Origin: Paenibacillus swuensis
GTDB taxonomy: Bacteria; Bacillota; Bacilli; Paenibacillales; DY6
Assembly: GCF_001644605.1 (NCBI RefSeq)
Contig: NZ_CP011388.1
Coordinates: 4,383,501-4,447,500 of the forward strand
Direction: 5' to 3'
Length of the DNA stretch: 64,000 bases
The number at the start of each line of letters is the position of its first letter. Positions within the stretch are counted from its first letter, which is position 1. The position numbers and the translations under genes were made by a program. The notes beneath the pieces are model-generated. The model saw nothing but the letters and a program-made list of their open reading frames with translations. It ran no database searches and was not told the DNA's origin. Below are positions 1-8,464 of the stretch, piece by piece.

Positions 1-587
1 TCAAGATCAAGAATGACAGACCTCGTGTCGTTTTTCCTGATGAAGATACTTTCCCCATCCGCATTTATGGCATAAGCAATCGGTATTGAGACATCGCCGC
101 CACCGAAAGAACCATCCGCATGACTTGTTCCGATGATGATCGTATGGTGTGCCATAGCTAACTCCTTAGCTGCTTGAATCCATACATCGAATTGATTTTC
201 ACTGAACATGCCTACACCGATCGGATGAGCTACGAAATCCACCTTGTCGTTGTCCCGCTCCCCTAATCCCTGAAGCACCAACTCATCGCACAAAAGGTGA
301 CCCATCCTCAGCCCTTCTTGCTCAATGTAAACAGCTGGTTCATATTTGGCTTTATCCAGCACGACTTGTCCCATGTGATTGATCATGATGGCTCTGTCCT
401 TAGGTTTTTTGTAACCTGATATGATCATCGTGCCGCATTTGCGTGCCCACTCACAGGCTTCAGCGACGTTTTCATTTAGGTATCCCTCTGGGTAAATCAT
501 GATGTCCACTTCCGGATATGCTTGAATTTCATTGATTAGTTGCAAAATCGTTTTTTCCAGTTTCGGTTGACCGATCAAGATTTTCAC
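1..587 (-). CDS. carbon-nitrogen hydrolase (nitrilase superfamily), 3' part cut by window edge
   Basis: About 195 residues of a protein whose C-terminus lies outside the window. The three residues typical of the C-N hydrolase catalytic triad can be placed: Glu34 in IYPEG, Lys81 in the DKAKYEP stretch and Cys100 in LLCDEL. The family hydrolyses non-peptide C-N bonds such as amides and nitriles; the substrate cannot be told. The start is GTG at 587 with AGGAG eight bases upstream. It begins only 3 bases after the stop of the GNAT gene before it, so the two GNAT genes and this one look like one operon. The family call is fairly safe; the specific role is unknown. Confidence 0.75.
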   Translation of the reverse strand, partial: MKILIGQPKLEKTILQLINEIQAYPEVDIMIYPEGYLNENVAEACEWARKCGTMIISGYKKPKDRAIMINHMGQVVLDKAKYEPAVYIEQEGLRMGHLLCDELVLQGLGERDNDKVDFVAHPIGVGMFSENQFDVWIQAAKELAMAHHTIIIGTSHADGSFGGGDVSIPIAYAINADGESIFIRKNDTRSVILDL

Positions 588-589
588 AG

Positions 590-1150
590 TTAACTCTCCT
601 CCAAACCTAGATTTGTCCGTTCTTCCTTTAACAAACCATAAACGAAATGATCATGGTAGACACCATTGAGAAGTTGATACTGCCGCAGGATGCCTTCTTG
701 CGTAAAGCCCAGCCTTTGCGGAATCGTCTGGCTTTTGACATTCCCGGCACATGCCTGAATATGGATTTTATTCAGATCCAGTTCATCAAATATATAGTTG
801 TGGATGGCCTTGTTTGCCTTGGTCATGATGCCTTTGCCTTGAAAATCTTCCCCCAACCAATAACCAATGGAAACATGACGATCGTTCCAGTTGATAGGGT
901 GAATCCCAATACAACCGCAAAACTGATTTTCGATAAAAATTCCGCTTGTAAATCCGTTGTTTTTGGCAAATCTGTGGAGCTCCGTCTCGATAAAACCTTC
1001 CATATGTTCTACCTTTGTTGTGGTTTCCGCCCAAGGCAGCCACTCGGCAAGATAGGATCTGTTCTTCTCAATCATATTCAAAACTTCTTGCGCATGGCGC
1101 TTTTCTAATATTTGCAAGTGAAGTCCCGGTTCAATGATGTGTTTAAACAT
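590..1150 (-). CDS. RimL/YdaF-like GNAT N-acetyltransferase
   Basis: A 186-residue protein of the GNAT fold resembling ribosomal-protein-serine acetyltransferases of the RimJ/RimL/YdaF group, which move an acetyl group from acetyl-CoA to a protein N-terminus or small amine. Family-like stretches are IGYWLGEDFQGKGI (acetyl-CoA pyrophosphate loop) and IQACAGNVKSQTIPQRLGF near the C-terminus. The open frame extends to 1222, but the ATG at 1150 has a perfect AAAGGAGG ribosome site and gives the usual family length. It overlaps the upstream GNAT gene by 8 bases, which implies translational coupling. The real acceptor is not known. Confidence 0.85.
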   Translation of the reverse strand: MFKHIIEPGLHLQILEKRHAQEVLNMIEKNRSYLAEWLPWAETTTKVEHMEGFIETELHRFAKNNGFTSGIFIENQFCGCIGIHPINWNDRHVSIGYWLGEDFQGKGIMTKANKAIHNYIFDELDLNKIHIQACAGNVKSQTIPQRLGFTQEGILRQYQLLNGVYHDHFVYGLLKEERTNLGLEES

Positions 1151-1655
1151 GCGCTGATCCTCCTTTTTGCTCATAACAAACCAAGCTCGTTTCGTACGTA
1201 CCGAATCGCTCAATCTTCTCATTAATCATCCGGAACCCCATCTTTTCATAAAACATTCGGCCAGAGGAATTAGCTGCCTCAACCCATGCGGTCAAAGTGT
1301 CCATATCGTTTATCCGACTTCGGAACTCCGTAATAAAAGCTCTGCCGATTCCGTTTCCTTGATGGGTAGTCAGAATATAGATTCTGGCTAACTCGTGGGT
1401 TTTGTTTTCACCCAATGTCACCTGAGCATATCCAACTATATTTCCTGTGGAATCTTCAGCAACCAAAAACTGCCTCTCAGAGCGTTCCAGGTCACGCTTT
1501 ACAGCTTGCTCCAGTCTCTCGGTCGAATATGCTCTCCCCAAAAAGTCCATAATGAACTCCAACGGATAACTCTCCTTATAGGTGTTCATCCAACTCTCAC
1601 GAGCCACCAGCTGAATTCCGCTAACGTCATCCATCTCCACAGGTCTGATCCACAT
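1143..1655 (-). CDS. GNAT N-acetyltransferase
   Basis: A 170-residue single-domain GNAT acetyltransferase. The acetyl-CoA loop is seen as ARIYILTTHQGNGIGRAF, followed by the typical C-terminal block AANSSGRMFYEKMGFRMIN. The layout resembles PaiA-like small-molecule acetyltransferases, but the substrate cannot be deduced. It is the first gene of a likely three-gene operon with the YdaF-like enzyme and the C-N hydrolase downstream. A GGAGTG site precedes the ATG at 1655 at a somewhat long spacing. Confidence 0.82.
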   Translation of the reverse strand: MWIRPVEMDDVSGIQLVARESWMNTYKESYPLEFIMDFLGRAYSTERLEQAVKRDLERSERQFLVAEDSTGNIVGYAQVTLGENKTHELARIYILTTHQGNGIGRAFITEFRSRINDMDTLTAWVEAANSSGRMFYEKMGFRMINEKIERFGTYETSLVCYEQKGGSAHV

Positions 1656-1786
1656 TAAAGACTATCACTCCAACCTCATTTTCCTATATACTATTAATTC
1701 GCTATGTGAACCACGTTCCCTTTTTATCCCAAAAGTGAAACTATTCACGACTAACCGCCGTAACTTTAACCGAGGTGAAACGAGAT

Positions 1787-2110
1787 ATGAAAGAAATCAA
1801 TTGCCAACACTGTTTACTGCCTATTCAAGACCGTGAAGATTTAGTTGTCTCTTTTAGCTTACTTTCGCTCAGACCCTACCACTCGAGTTGCTACTCTCAG
1901 GTGCTCAAGGGTTTTGGCAATCTGATCACCAACAATCAGCCGGTGAACGGCCCATACAGCGCGTTTGTGATAGGCTTCTCGGTCATTTTCGCGATTATTC
2001 TCGCCGTCATTCAACCGGGCTTGATCTTGTTATCTTTGCTTTTGATCGCATACACCTTTGGGCCGAGGCTTCTCTCCTACTACCGTTATGAGCAACACTT
2101 GCCAAAGTGA
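1787..2110 (+). CDS. small zinc-ribbon-like membrane protein
   Basis: A 107-residue protein of unknown function. The N-terminus has a CQHC pair and, about 25 residues later, an HSSC pair, which together could bind one zinc ion. The second half holds two hydrophobic segments (AFVIGFSVIFAIILAVI and LILLSLLLIAYTF) separated by a proline-glycine turn, so it is probably anchored in the membrane with the metal site on one side. The frame is open from a GTG at 1775, but that codon is part of the GAGGTG ribosome site for the ATG at 1787, so the ATG is preferred. It lies alone upstream of helD. Confidence 0.7.
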   Translation: MKEINCQHCLLPIQDREDLVVSFSLLSLRPYHSSCYSQVLKGFGNLITNNQPVNGPYSAFVIGFSVIFAIILAVIQPGLILLSLLLIAYTFGPRLLSYYRYEQHLPK

Positions 2111-2113
2111 GGA

Positions 2114-2143
2114 TTGCTCTGAACCTCAGGCTTATGGTATATT
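2114..2143 (+). promoter_or_regulatory. candidate sigma-A promoter of helD
   Basis: TTGCTC at 2114-2119 and TATATT at 2138-2143 are separated by 18 bases and lie about 55 bases before the helD start. This is inferred from sequence only. Confidence 0.45.
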
Positions 2144-2197
2144 GGAAATCCTTTGTAAGTAAAAGGGAAATCTGATCACACATGGAGGTAACTGATC

Positions 2198-4321
2198 TTG
2201 GAAGGAAAGACTCAAAGTGCCTTTGCCGAAGAGCGGCTGCAGCTCACGAAAACCGCAGCGGTGATGGAAGAACAACTGGAGCTGCTGGAGCAGATGCATC
2301 GGTATACCGGCCATGACTTCACGGAGCAACTGTTGGAAGAAACCCGTGAGATCCGGCGGCAGAATCTGAAGAGTTCGCGGCAGGAGCCTTATTTTGCGAG
2401 ACTGGATTTCGAGGAAAATGGCACCACTGCAACCGGACCGCTCTACATTGGCAAAAAAGGTATCGAACACGAGGCGACAAACAAGCCCCTTGTCATTGAC
2501 TGGAGGGCACCGGTAGCCAGCTTGTTCTACTCTTTCACCGGCGGTGACGCGCCCGCGACCTACGAATGCCCCGAAGGAACCATTGAGGGCAAGGTCCATC
2601 TCAAACGCAACATCGTCATTCGCAAGCAAGAGCTCGAACGTGTCGTAGACACCTACTCCGACGAGGATGAAGGGGCGGCGGCCACGGACGAGTTCTTGTT
2701 GTATCGATTGGGCGAGAACAAGGATAACAAGCTTCGGGATATCGTTTCGACCATCCAGGCGGAACAGGATCGGATTATCCGTTCGCCGCGGGATAAAGCG
2801 CTGATTATTCAAGGGGTAGCCGGATCCGGTAAAACCACGGTAGCGCTCCACCGCCTTGCTTTTCTCTTATATCAATACAGGGAGCAGATGCGGGCGGAAC
2901 GTATGATCATTTTTGCGCCTAACCGTATGTTTCTGGATTATATCTCTGGCGTACTGCCGGAGCTTGGCGTAGGCGATATTCAACAAACGACGTTCAACGA
3001 CTGGGCTCTTGAGGTGTTGGAGAACGAAGTGAAGCTGGTCGATGCCAGCAAGGAACTGGAGCATTGGTTCGCCGTGAAGGATGAAAGCTGGGATGAGCAG
3101 GCATTGACGCCCGGCCGGTTCAAAGGTTCGGTCGCTTTTATGCAGTATTTAGAGGCTTGCCTGGCCGGTTTGGCTGATCATGTGTTGCCTGATACGGATT
3201 ATGAGGCATGGGAAATGGCGATTCTCCCGGCTGCGACCATTCGGGAATGGTTCGATAAAGAATATGCGCATTATCCGCTGATGAAGCGCAAGGAACGCGT
3301 GACGGCAAGGATTGAGCGCTGGTTGACGATGGAATTGGAACAGGTCCGGGATCCGAATCGGCGTAAGGAATTCAAGAAGAAAGCGAACGCCCGGCTGAAA
3401 GCGTATCTGAAGACTTGGGCGGAGACAAGAACTTATGAGGTTTATCTGGAAATTACCGCGCGGGCGAAAGAAAGCGACTTGGTTCCCGCCGAGCTGAAGG
3501 AATTCGTGCCCGCGCAGTTTGCCCAAGAACTGACAGATGGCGCCAAATCCCGCAAAGTTCGCGAGGAAGACCTCCCTGCGCTCGCTTACCTACGATATAT
3601 TTTGTACGGGGATGAGGGACGGACGCGGTTTGATCATGTCGTGATCGATGAAGCGCAGGATTTTTCCCCGTTTCAGGTGGCGTTACTGCGGAAGTTTACG
3701 AGGGAAGGCTCCTTCTCCATCCTCGGTGATCTGTCCCAAGGCATTCACGCTTATAAGGGGATTCGCCAGTGGCAAGAATTTACGAGTCTGTTCGGCGAGA
3801 ACGAAACCGGCTACTTTCAGCTCGAGCAGAGCTATCGTTCGACGATGGAAATCATCGAATTCGCGAACGAAGTGCTCGTGCGCGGAGGCGGGGCGCCGCT
3901 GCTGGCCGTTCCGGTCTTCCGGAGCGGCCGGCAGGTCGGCGTCTACCCCGCCGAGCGCCAATCCGCGGAGATTGCCCGCATTCTCCGCGGATTGGATCCG
4001 GCGGCGGTGAAGACAACCGCCGTCATCGGCCGCACGGCGGCCTCTTGCCGCGAGCTGGCGCGCGAGCTCGCGAAGGAAGGCATCGAGGCGTCGCTCCTCG
4101 ATGCGAAGCAGGCCACGTACGGCGGCGGATTGTCCGTCGTACCGGCGTACTTGGCCAAGGGGCTGGAGTTCGACGCGGTCATCGTCGCAGACGCGGACGC
4201 GCGGAGCTATCGGGCCGCCCCGGCCGAGGCGAAGCTGCTCTATGTCGCGTGTACGCGCGCGCTGCATGAGCTGCACTTGGTTTACAGCGGCGGCGAGGTT
4301 TCGCCGTTGGTCCGGTTGTAA
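2198..4321 (+). CDS. helD: HelD-like RNA polymerase-associated motor ATPase (UvrD/Rep-type helicase fold)
   Basis: A 707-residue superfamily 1 ATPase. It has an N-terminal coiled-coil-prone arm (residues about 8-60), a Walker A motif GVAGSGKTT near residue 205, a Walker B-like VVIDEAQDFSPFQ near residue 480, a QSYRST motif and a C-terminal YVACTRALHELHLVY block near residue 681. This arrangement fits HelD, which in Firmicutes removes stalled RNA polymerase from nucleic acids, rather than UvrD or PcrA. It is a little shorter than the B. subtilis protein. The start is TTG at 2198 with GGAGGT eight bases upstream. The 3' third is clearly more GC-rich than the 5' part. A strong terminator follows directly. 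Confidence 0.88.
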   Translation: MEGKTQSAFAEERLQLTKTAAVMEEQLELLEQMHRYTGHDFTEQLLEETREIRRQNLKSSRQEPYFARLDFEENGTTATGPLYIGKKGIEHEATNKPLVIDWRAPVASLFYSFTGGDAPATYECPEGTIEGKVHLKRNIVIRKQELERVVDTYSDEDEGAAATDEFLLYRLGENKDNKLRDIVSTIQAEQDRIIRSPRDKALIIQGVAGSGKTTVALHRLAFLLYQYREQMRAERMIIFAPNRMFLDYISGVLPELGVGDIQQTTFNDWALEVLENEVKLVDASKELEHWFAVKDESWDEQALTPGRFKGSVAFMQYLEACLAGLADHVLPDTDYEAWEMAILPAATIREWFDKEYAHYPLMKRKERVTARIERWLTMELEQVRDPNRRKEFKKKANARLKAYLKTWAETRTYEVYLEITARAKESDLVPAELKEFVPAQFAQELTDGAKSRKVREEDLPALAYLRYILYGDEGRTRFDHVVIDEAQDFSPFQVALLRKFTREGSFSILGDLSQGIHAYKGIRQWQEFTSLFGENETGYFQLEQSYRSTMEIIEFANEVLVRGGGAPLLAVPVFRSGRQVGVYPAERQSAEIARILRGLDPAAVKTTAVIGRTAASCRELARELAKEGIEASLLDAKQATYGGGLSVVPAYLAKGLEFDAVIVADADARSYRAAPAEAKLLYVACTRALHELHLVYSGGEVSPLVRL

Positions 4322-4326
4322 GGCAC

Positions 4327-4367
4327 AAAGGAGCCATCCGGGTGTTCACCCGGTTTGGCTCCTTTTT
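4327..4367 (+). terminator. rho-independent terminator after helD
   Basis: A long near-perfect hairpin whose arms are AAAGGAGCCA and TGGCTCCTTT around a CCGGGTG/CACCCGG core, followed by a T run, six bases after the helD stop codon. Confidence 0.9.
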
Positions 4368-4436
4368 ATCTCTTACGTCGGTTATCCCGTTCGCTCAGCA
4401 AACGTAATCATTCCTGACGTTGCTGCGAGTCTCGGT

Positions 4437-5327
4437 TCACTTCCCATATTCATCCTTGGCCATCTGGATAAAAGCCGCCAACGCCGGTGAAAGCCACTTA
4501 TCTTTATGTGTGACGATCTGCGTTAAGACGGGAAAATCGCAGCCTTTCCATTGAAGCTCCCTAACTTTGCCCTGCTCTAAATCCTGAAGTACGGACATGG
4601 TAGGCAACACCCCGATCCCCATATTGGATATGACACATTGTTTAATGGCTTCCAGACTTGTAAATTCATTCAAGCTTACCGGCACAACGCCAACCGATGT
4701 AAGCGAATCTTCGAATATACTGCGGTAACTGCAGCCTTCATTCGTCAAGAGTAAAGATTCTTGAGTGAGGTCCGCGGCCAGGACCGCAACTTTCCCGGCT
4801 AAGGGGTGCGATGGGTGCGCAATAACACTCACAGGTTCCTCTATCAATGGTTCAATTAACAATGTATCTGAGGTCCACAGGCGATCCAGGATAAATGCGG
4901 CGTCCAGCGTGCCGTTAGCCAGCAGAGGCCGTACACCCGGATCGGAGTTAACCGGATAGAACCGGAGCTGCACTTTAGGATAGCTTTCTTTAAATTTGGT
5001 CAAAATGCGCGGCAATCTGTACGTACATAAGCTCTCCGCGGCGCCGATCACCAAGATGCCTCCTGGTTCTTCCCCGCCTTGAACGACTGACTTCGCTTCC
5101 TCTGCCAACATAAGAATTTGGTCAGCGTACACCTGGAATTTCGTCCCGGCTTCAGTCAGACGCAATCGCTTACCGATTCGTTCAAACAACGGAACTTTTA
5201 ATTCTGCCTCAAGCGCTTGTATATGACTGGTCACACTGGACTGCGCGTAGTTCAAATCTTCTGCCGTTCGGGAAAAATTCAACGTTTGCGCCGCCATCCG
5301 GAACGTGTGGAGCTGCTTTAATTCCAA
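4437..5327 (-). CDS. LysR-family transcriptional regulator
   Basis: A 296-residue LysR regulator. The winged helix-turn-helix covers residues 1-60 (LNFSRTAEDLNYAQSSVTSH is the recognition region) and the effector-binding periplasmic-protein-like domain runs from about residue 90 to the end. The start is TTG at 5327 behind AGGGGGTGA. The gene is divergent from the deoxynucleoside kinase with about 250 bases between the starts, so that gene is a possible target. The co-inducer is unknown. No terminator is evident in the short gap to helD. Confidence 0.9.
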   Translation of the reverse strand: MELKQLHTFRMAAQTLNFSRTAEDLNYAQSSVTSHIQALEAELKVPLFERIGKRLRLTEAGTKFQVYADQILMLAEEAKSVVQGGEEPGGILVIGAAESLCTYRLPRILTKFKESYPKVQLRFYPVNSDPGVRPLLANGTLDAAFILDRLWTSDTLLIEPLIEEPVSVIAHPSHPLAGKVAVLAADLTQESLLLTNEGCSYRSIFEDSLTSVGVVPVSLNEFTSLEAIKQCVISNMGIGVLPTMSVLQDLEQGKVRELQWKGCDFPVLTQIVTHKDKWLSPALAAFIQMAKDEYGK

Positions 5328-5510
5328 CCCGTCACCCCCTAATCAATACTTCCGATGATTTGGTTCTGTACGATCATTTATAAGAATAATTAAGTTCATT
5401 ATATGATGAGAGAATCTGAATTCACAACAGCAAATCAACATCATGCAAGGTCATGTCTCCACGAATACTTGAAATTTACGGTTGAACACACATCCTCCTA
5501 AATTTCAGCA

Positions 5511-5539
5511 TTGTCACCCTTTGATCCTCATGTTAGAAT
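5511..5539 (+). promoter_or_regulatory. sigma-A promoter of the deoxynucleoside kinase gene
   Basis: TTGTCA at 5511-5516 and TAGAAT at 5534-5539 with an ideal 17-base spacer, about 40 bases before the ATG at 5580. The -35 overlaps the far-upstream TTG of the open frame, which argues that translation really starts at 5580. Confidence 0.6.
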
Positions 5540-5579
5540 ACTAAAGCCAAATTGGTTTTTCAGAGGGGAAAGGGGCATA

Positions 5580-6239
5580 ATGGCTGTGATTGTTGTAGGC
5601 GGTATGATTGGATTAGGCAAGACGTCCGTAGCTCAGTTACTTGGGCAAAGGTTGGGTTCGGATGTGTTTTTTGAGGAGGTAGACGATAACCCGATACTTC
5701 CGTTGTTCTACACGGCCTCACCTGAAGAAATTGAGAGAAAGAGATATCCGTTTCTTCTGCAGTTATATTTTCTGGACAAGCGATTTCGCGCGATTAAACA
5801 GGCGTTAGTCAGCCCCCGCAACGTGTTGGATCGGAGTATTTACGAAGACTGGTATTTTGCCAAAATCAATCAGAATCTCGGTCGCATCAGCGATCTTGAA
5901 TTTTCTGTATATGAGAGTCTCGCGGATAACATGATGGCTGAACTTCAGGAATTGCCGAAGAAATCGCCGGATTTGATGGTATATCTGAAAGCTTCGTTCG
6001 ACACCGTTATTTACCGAATCGGTCTTCGTGGACGTGAGTTTGAACAAGATGAGCAACTGCTGGATTATTATCACAAGTTGTGGTCGGGTTACGATGACTG
6101 GGTGTTAAACCACTACAAGGCATCCGATGTGCTGATTGTGGATATGGATCAAACCGATATTGTCAACAATCCGGAAGACGCGGAGTTGTTGGTCACGGAA
6201 ATTCAAGCGAAGTTACTCGAGATGGGCTTGGAATCATAA
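5580..6239 (+). CDS. deoxynucleoside kinase (dAK/dGK type)
   Basis: A 219-residue P-loop kinase that phosphorylates deoxynucleosides for salvage into dNTPs. Visible features are the P-loop GGMIGLGKTS at residues about 7-16, the EEVDDNP acceptor-side stretch, the DRS motif (NVLDRSIYEDWYF) and an arginine-rich lid (RIGLRGREFEQ). These match the deoxyadenosine/deoxyguanosine kinase family common in Firmicutes. The open frame extends further upstream, but the ATG at 5580 has AAAGGGG before it and a promoter just upstream. It stands alone with its own terminator. The preferred base cannot be read from the sequence. Confidence 0.88.
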   Translation: MAVIVVGGMIGLGKTSVAQLLGQRLGSDVFFEEVDDNPILPLFYTASPEEIERKRYPFLLQLYFLDKRFRAIKQALVSPRNVLDRSIYEDWYFAKINQNLGRISDLEFSVYESLADNMMAELQELPKKSPDLMVYLKASFDTVIYRIGLRGREFEQDEQLLDYYHKLWSGYDDWVLNHYKASDVLIVDMDQTDIVNNPEDAELLVTEIQAKLLEMGLES

Positions 6240-6252
6240 GAGAATTTAACAG

Positions 6253-6290
6253 GAAAGGAGCTTCCACGGCCGTGGAAGCTCCTTTCTTTT
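6253..6290 (+). terminator. rho-independent terminator after the deoxynucleoside kinase
   Basis: A perfect 34-base palindrome (arms GAAAGGAGCTTCCACGG and its complement) followed by CTTTT, located 13 bases after the stop codon. Confidence 0.92.
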
Positions 6291-6304
6291 GATGGGGACA
6301 TATT

Positions 6305-6934
6305 TTAGGTATTCAATATTGTGGGGGAAAACTGAAATGGATGGAGCCCCCCTTTATAAGCAAATGAAGTATGACCGGTTTCCTCGGATACGACCAAAAT
6401 CAGCGCATCGCTGGCCTCTGATAAACCGATTGCCGCCCTGTGCCTGGTGCCTAACTTTGTATCCAAGGAACCCTTCTGTGAAACGGGAAGAATATTGGCT
6501 GCAGACACAATGATGTCCGCATCTATCAACACGGCTCCATCATGGAGTGGATTTCCTGGATAGAAGATGGACTCCAACAAAGGAGAAGTAAGCATTGCCA
6601 TTACCTCAATACCTGAATGAAGTATGTTACCGACGTGCTGCTCCCTTTTAATTACGATAAGACCGCCATGTCGGCGCTCGGAGAGATGTTTAACTGTTAA
6701 GGCCAGATCGCCCACACGTGAGGAATAACCAGATAAATAACACTGCAGGTAAAAGGAAGATGCAAGGGCCACGACTTTATTCATAGCACCCGTCATCTGA
6801 TCGAGTTCACTCATAATGCAGTGATCTTCATTATGTAGATTCTGGATGCTTTTTTCAATTGTGCTTTGAATCGTTTGAAGGTGAATTTTTATTGTTTCGT
6901 TTAAAGGAAATTCATCACAAACAATGTCGTTCAC
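6305..6934 (-). CDS. cdaS: CdaS-type diadenylate cyclase
   Basis: A 209-residue protein with a C-terminal DAC (DisA_N) domain that joins two ATP into cyclic di-AMP. The two signature motifs are present: DGA at residues 132-134 (LHDGAVLID) and RHR at residues 164-166 (TRHRAAIGLSE). The first 60 residues are helical and match the N-terminal inhibitory region of the soluble CdaS/YojJ class, not the membrane part of CdaA or the DNA-binding part of DisA. Length equals B. subtilis CdaS, which is sporulation-specific. The start is GTG at 6934 behind GGAGGTG. It begins 38 bases after an aldehyde dehydrogenase with no terminator between, so cotranscription is possible. Confidence 0.88.
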   Translation of the reverse strand: MNDIVCDEFPLNETIKIHLQTIQSTIEKSIQNLHNEDHCIMSELDQMTGAMNKVVALASSFYLQCYLSGYSSRVGDLALTVKHLSERRHGGLIVIKREQHVGNILHSGIEVMAMLTSPLLESIFYPGNPLHDGAVLIDADIIVSAANILPVSQKGSLDTKLGTRHRAAIGLSEASDALILVVSEETGHTSFAYKGGLHPFQFSPTILNT

Positions 6935-6972
6935 AACCTACACCTCCAGCGTTTATTGTATATTCCGTCCAT

Positions 6973-8400
6973 TTATTCTTCGTAACCTAATATCGCTTTC
7001 GGTTCGACATGTTCTTCCAGACCGTATATGCCGGAATCCCTGCCGATACCGGATTGTTTAAATCCACCGAATGGCGCATATGGATCATCGTGTACACCTT
7101 TGTTGATAAGAACTCTGCCCGCTACAAGCTTTGAAGCAACGTTCCTAGCCCTCTCTAAGTTAGTAGAGCTAATGTATGCGGCTAATCCGTATATGCTGTC
7201 GTTGGCTATCTCTACCGCCTCATCTTCCGTTTTATAGCTAATAACGGCTAGAACAGGACCAAATATTTCTTGTTGAGCAATTGACATATCGTTCGTGACA
7301 TTGGCGAAAACAGTTGGTTTTGCAAAATAACCATTTTCAAACCCTTCCGGATGTCCTAACCCTCCGGTGATCAATTCTCCACCCTCTTGAAGCCCTAATT
7401 GAATGTAGTGCTGGACGGTATCGTATTGCTTTTGATTCACCAACGGACCCAGTACAGTATCCATTTCCATTGGATTACCTAGTTTGGTTGCTGCGACTGT
7501 ATCTTTAATTATTTTCTTTACCTCTGCTAACCGTTTCTCCGGAACGATTAATCTTGTTCCGGCATGGCAGGCTTGTCCCGTATTACTGAAAGCGATCATG
7601 ACAGCCATCGGAATGGCTTTATCAAAATCCGCATCTTCAAGAATAACATTTGGCGATTTGCCTCCAAGTTCAAGAGCCAATCTCTTTAAGGTATCGGCAG
7701 CCCCTTTACTAATAAGCTTGCCAACAGTGGTGGAGCCCGTAAATGAGATTTTCGCCACATCAGGATGACGGGTAATTTCAGCGCCAACGACCGCTCCGGT
7801 TCCGTTCACAATATTAATAACACCGTTGGGAACACCTGCTTCGTGAAAGCATTCAATTAACAATTTCGTCTGAAGCGCGCTAATCTCGCTTGGTTTGACA
7901 ACGATTGTGCAACCGGTTGCGATAGCTGGAGCTATTTTTCCGCAGATATGCGTGTAATTTGCATTCCATGGTGTGATAGCCCCGATAACGCCCAATGGTT
8001 CCATAACAATTTTGGTTTTTCCTTGTTGGCTTTCAAACTTAAAGCTTTTCAAAGCTTCTTTCGCGTGCAAAAACGTTTGCGCCGCGAATACGGCACGTCC
8101 CCTCGATGGACCTATAGGCGATCCGTACTCCTCCGCAGAAGCACTTGCTAAGAGATCAACTTTAGCCAAGACGGAATCATGAAGCCGTTGGAGCAATTGA
8201 CTGCGTTCTTCCACTGTCGTCTTCGAGAATGTAACGAATGCGTTTTTGGCTGCTGAAATAGCTCTTTGCGTATCCGATTCGGTACTAAGCGTAACATGGC
8301 CTATTAGTTGTTTTGTAGTGGGATTAATCAATTCTTGCGTTTCAGTTCCGCTGGATTTTACATATTCGCCGTTAATGTAGTTTTGATCGATTTTGATCAT
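6973..8400 (-). CDS. aldehyde dehydrogenase (NAD(P)-dependent), paralogue 1
   Basis: A 475-residue member of the ALDH superfamily that oxidises an aldehyde to a carboxylate with NAD(P)+. Catalytic glutamate lies in LELGGKSP (about residue 240) and the nucleophilic cysteine in GQACHAG (about residue 278); ITPWNANYTH and IFGPVLAVI are further family blocks. It is closely related to the second ALDH at 9809-11239, so a local duplication around the MFS gene is likely. It sits in the operon ALDH-MFS-ALDH-(cdaS) under an AdhR-type promoter, which points to detoxification of reactive aldehydes. The substrate is unknown. The ribosome site (GGGGG) is weakly placed. Confidence 0.9.
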   Translation of the reverse strand: MIKIDQNYINGEYVKSSGTETQELINPTTKQLIGHVTLSTESDTQRAISAAKNAFVTFSKTTVEERSQLLQRLHDSVLAKVDLLASASAEEYGSPIGPSRGRAVFAAQTFLHAKEALKSFKFESQQGKTKIVMEPLGVIGAITPWNANYTHICGKIAPAIATGCTIVVKPSEISALQTKLLIECFHEAGVPNGVINIVNGTGAVVGAEITRHPDVAKISFTGSTTVGKLISKGAADTLKRLALELGGKSPNVILEDADFDKAIPMAVMIAFSNTGQACHAGTRLIVPEKRLAEVKKIIKDTVAATKLGNPMEMDTVLGPLVNQKQYDTVQHYIQLGLQEGGELITGGLGHPEGFENGYFAKPTVFANVTNDMSIAQQEIFGPVLAVISYKTEDEAVEIANDSIYGLAAYISSTNLERARNVASKLVAGRVLINKGVHDDPYAPFGGFKQSGIGRDSGIYGLEEHVEPKAILGYEE

Positions 8401-8464
8401 GTTAGAAGATAACCCCCAATTTAGTATAGCTCTGTGTATTTTGATAAATTAAGCACTTTTTCAT

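Noticed and set aside
3683-4276. Long overlapping frames on both strands in the 3' part of helD
   Set aside because: High GC creates stop-free shadow frames; HelD motifs continue through this part.
6935-6972. Sigma-G promoter directly before cdaS
   Set aside because: GAATA-like bases are present but no matching -10 at the right distance was found.
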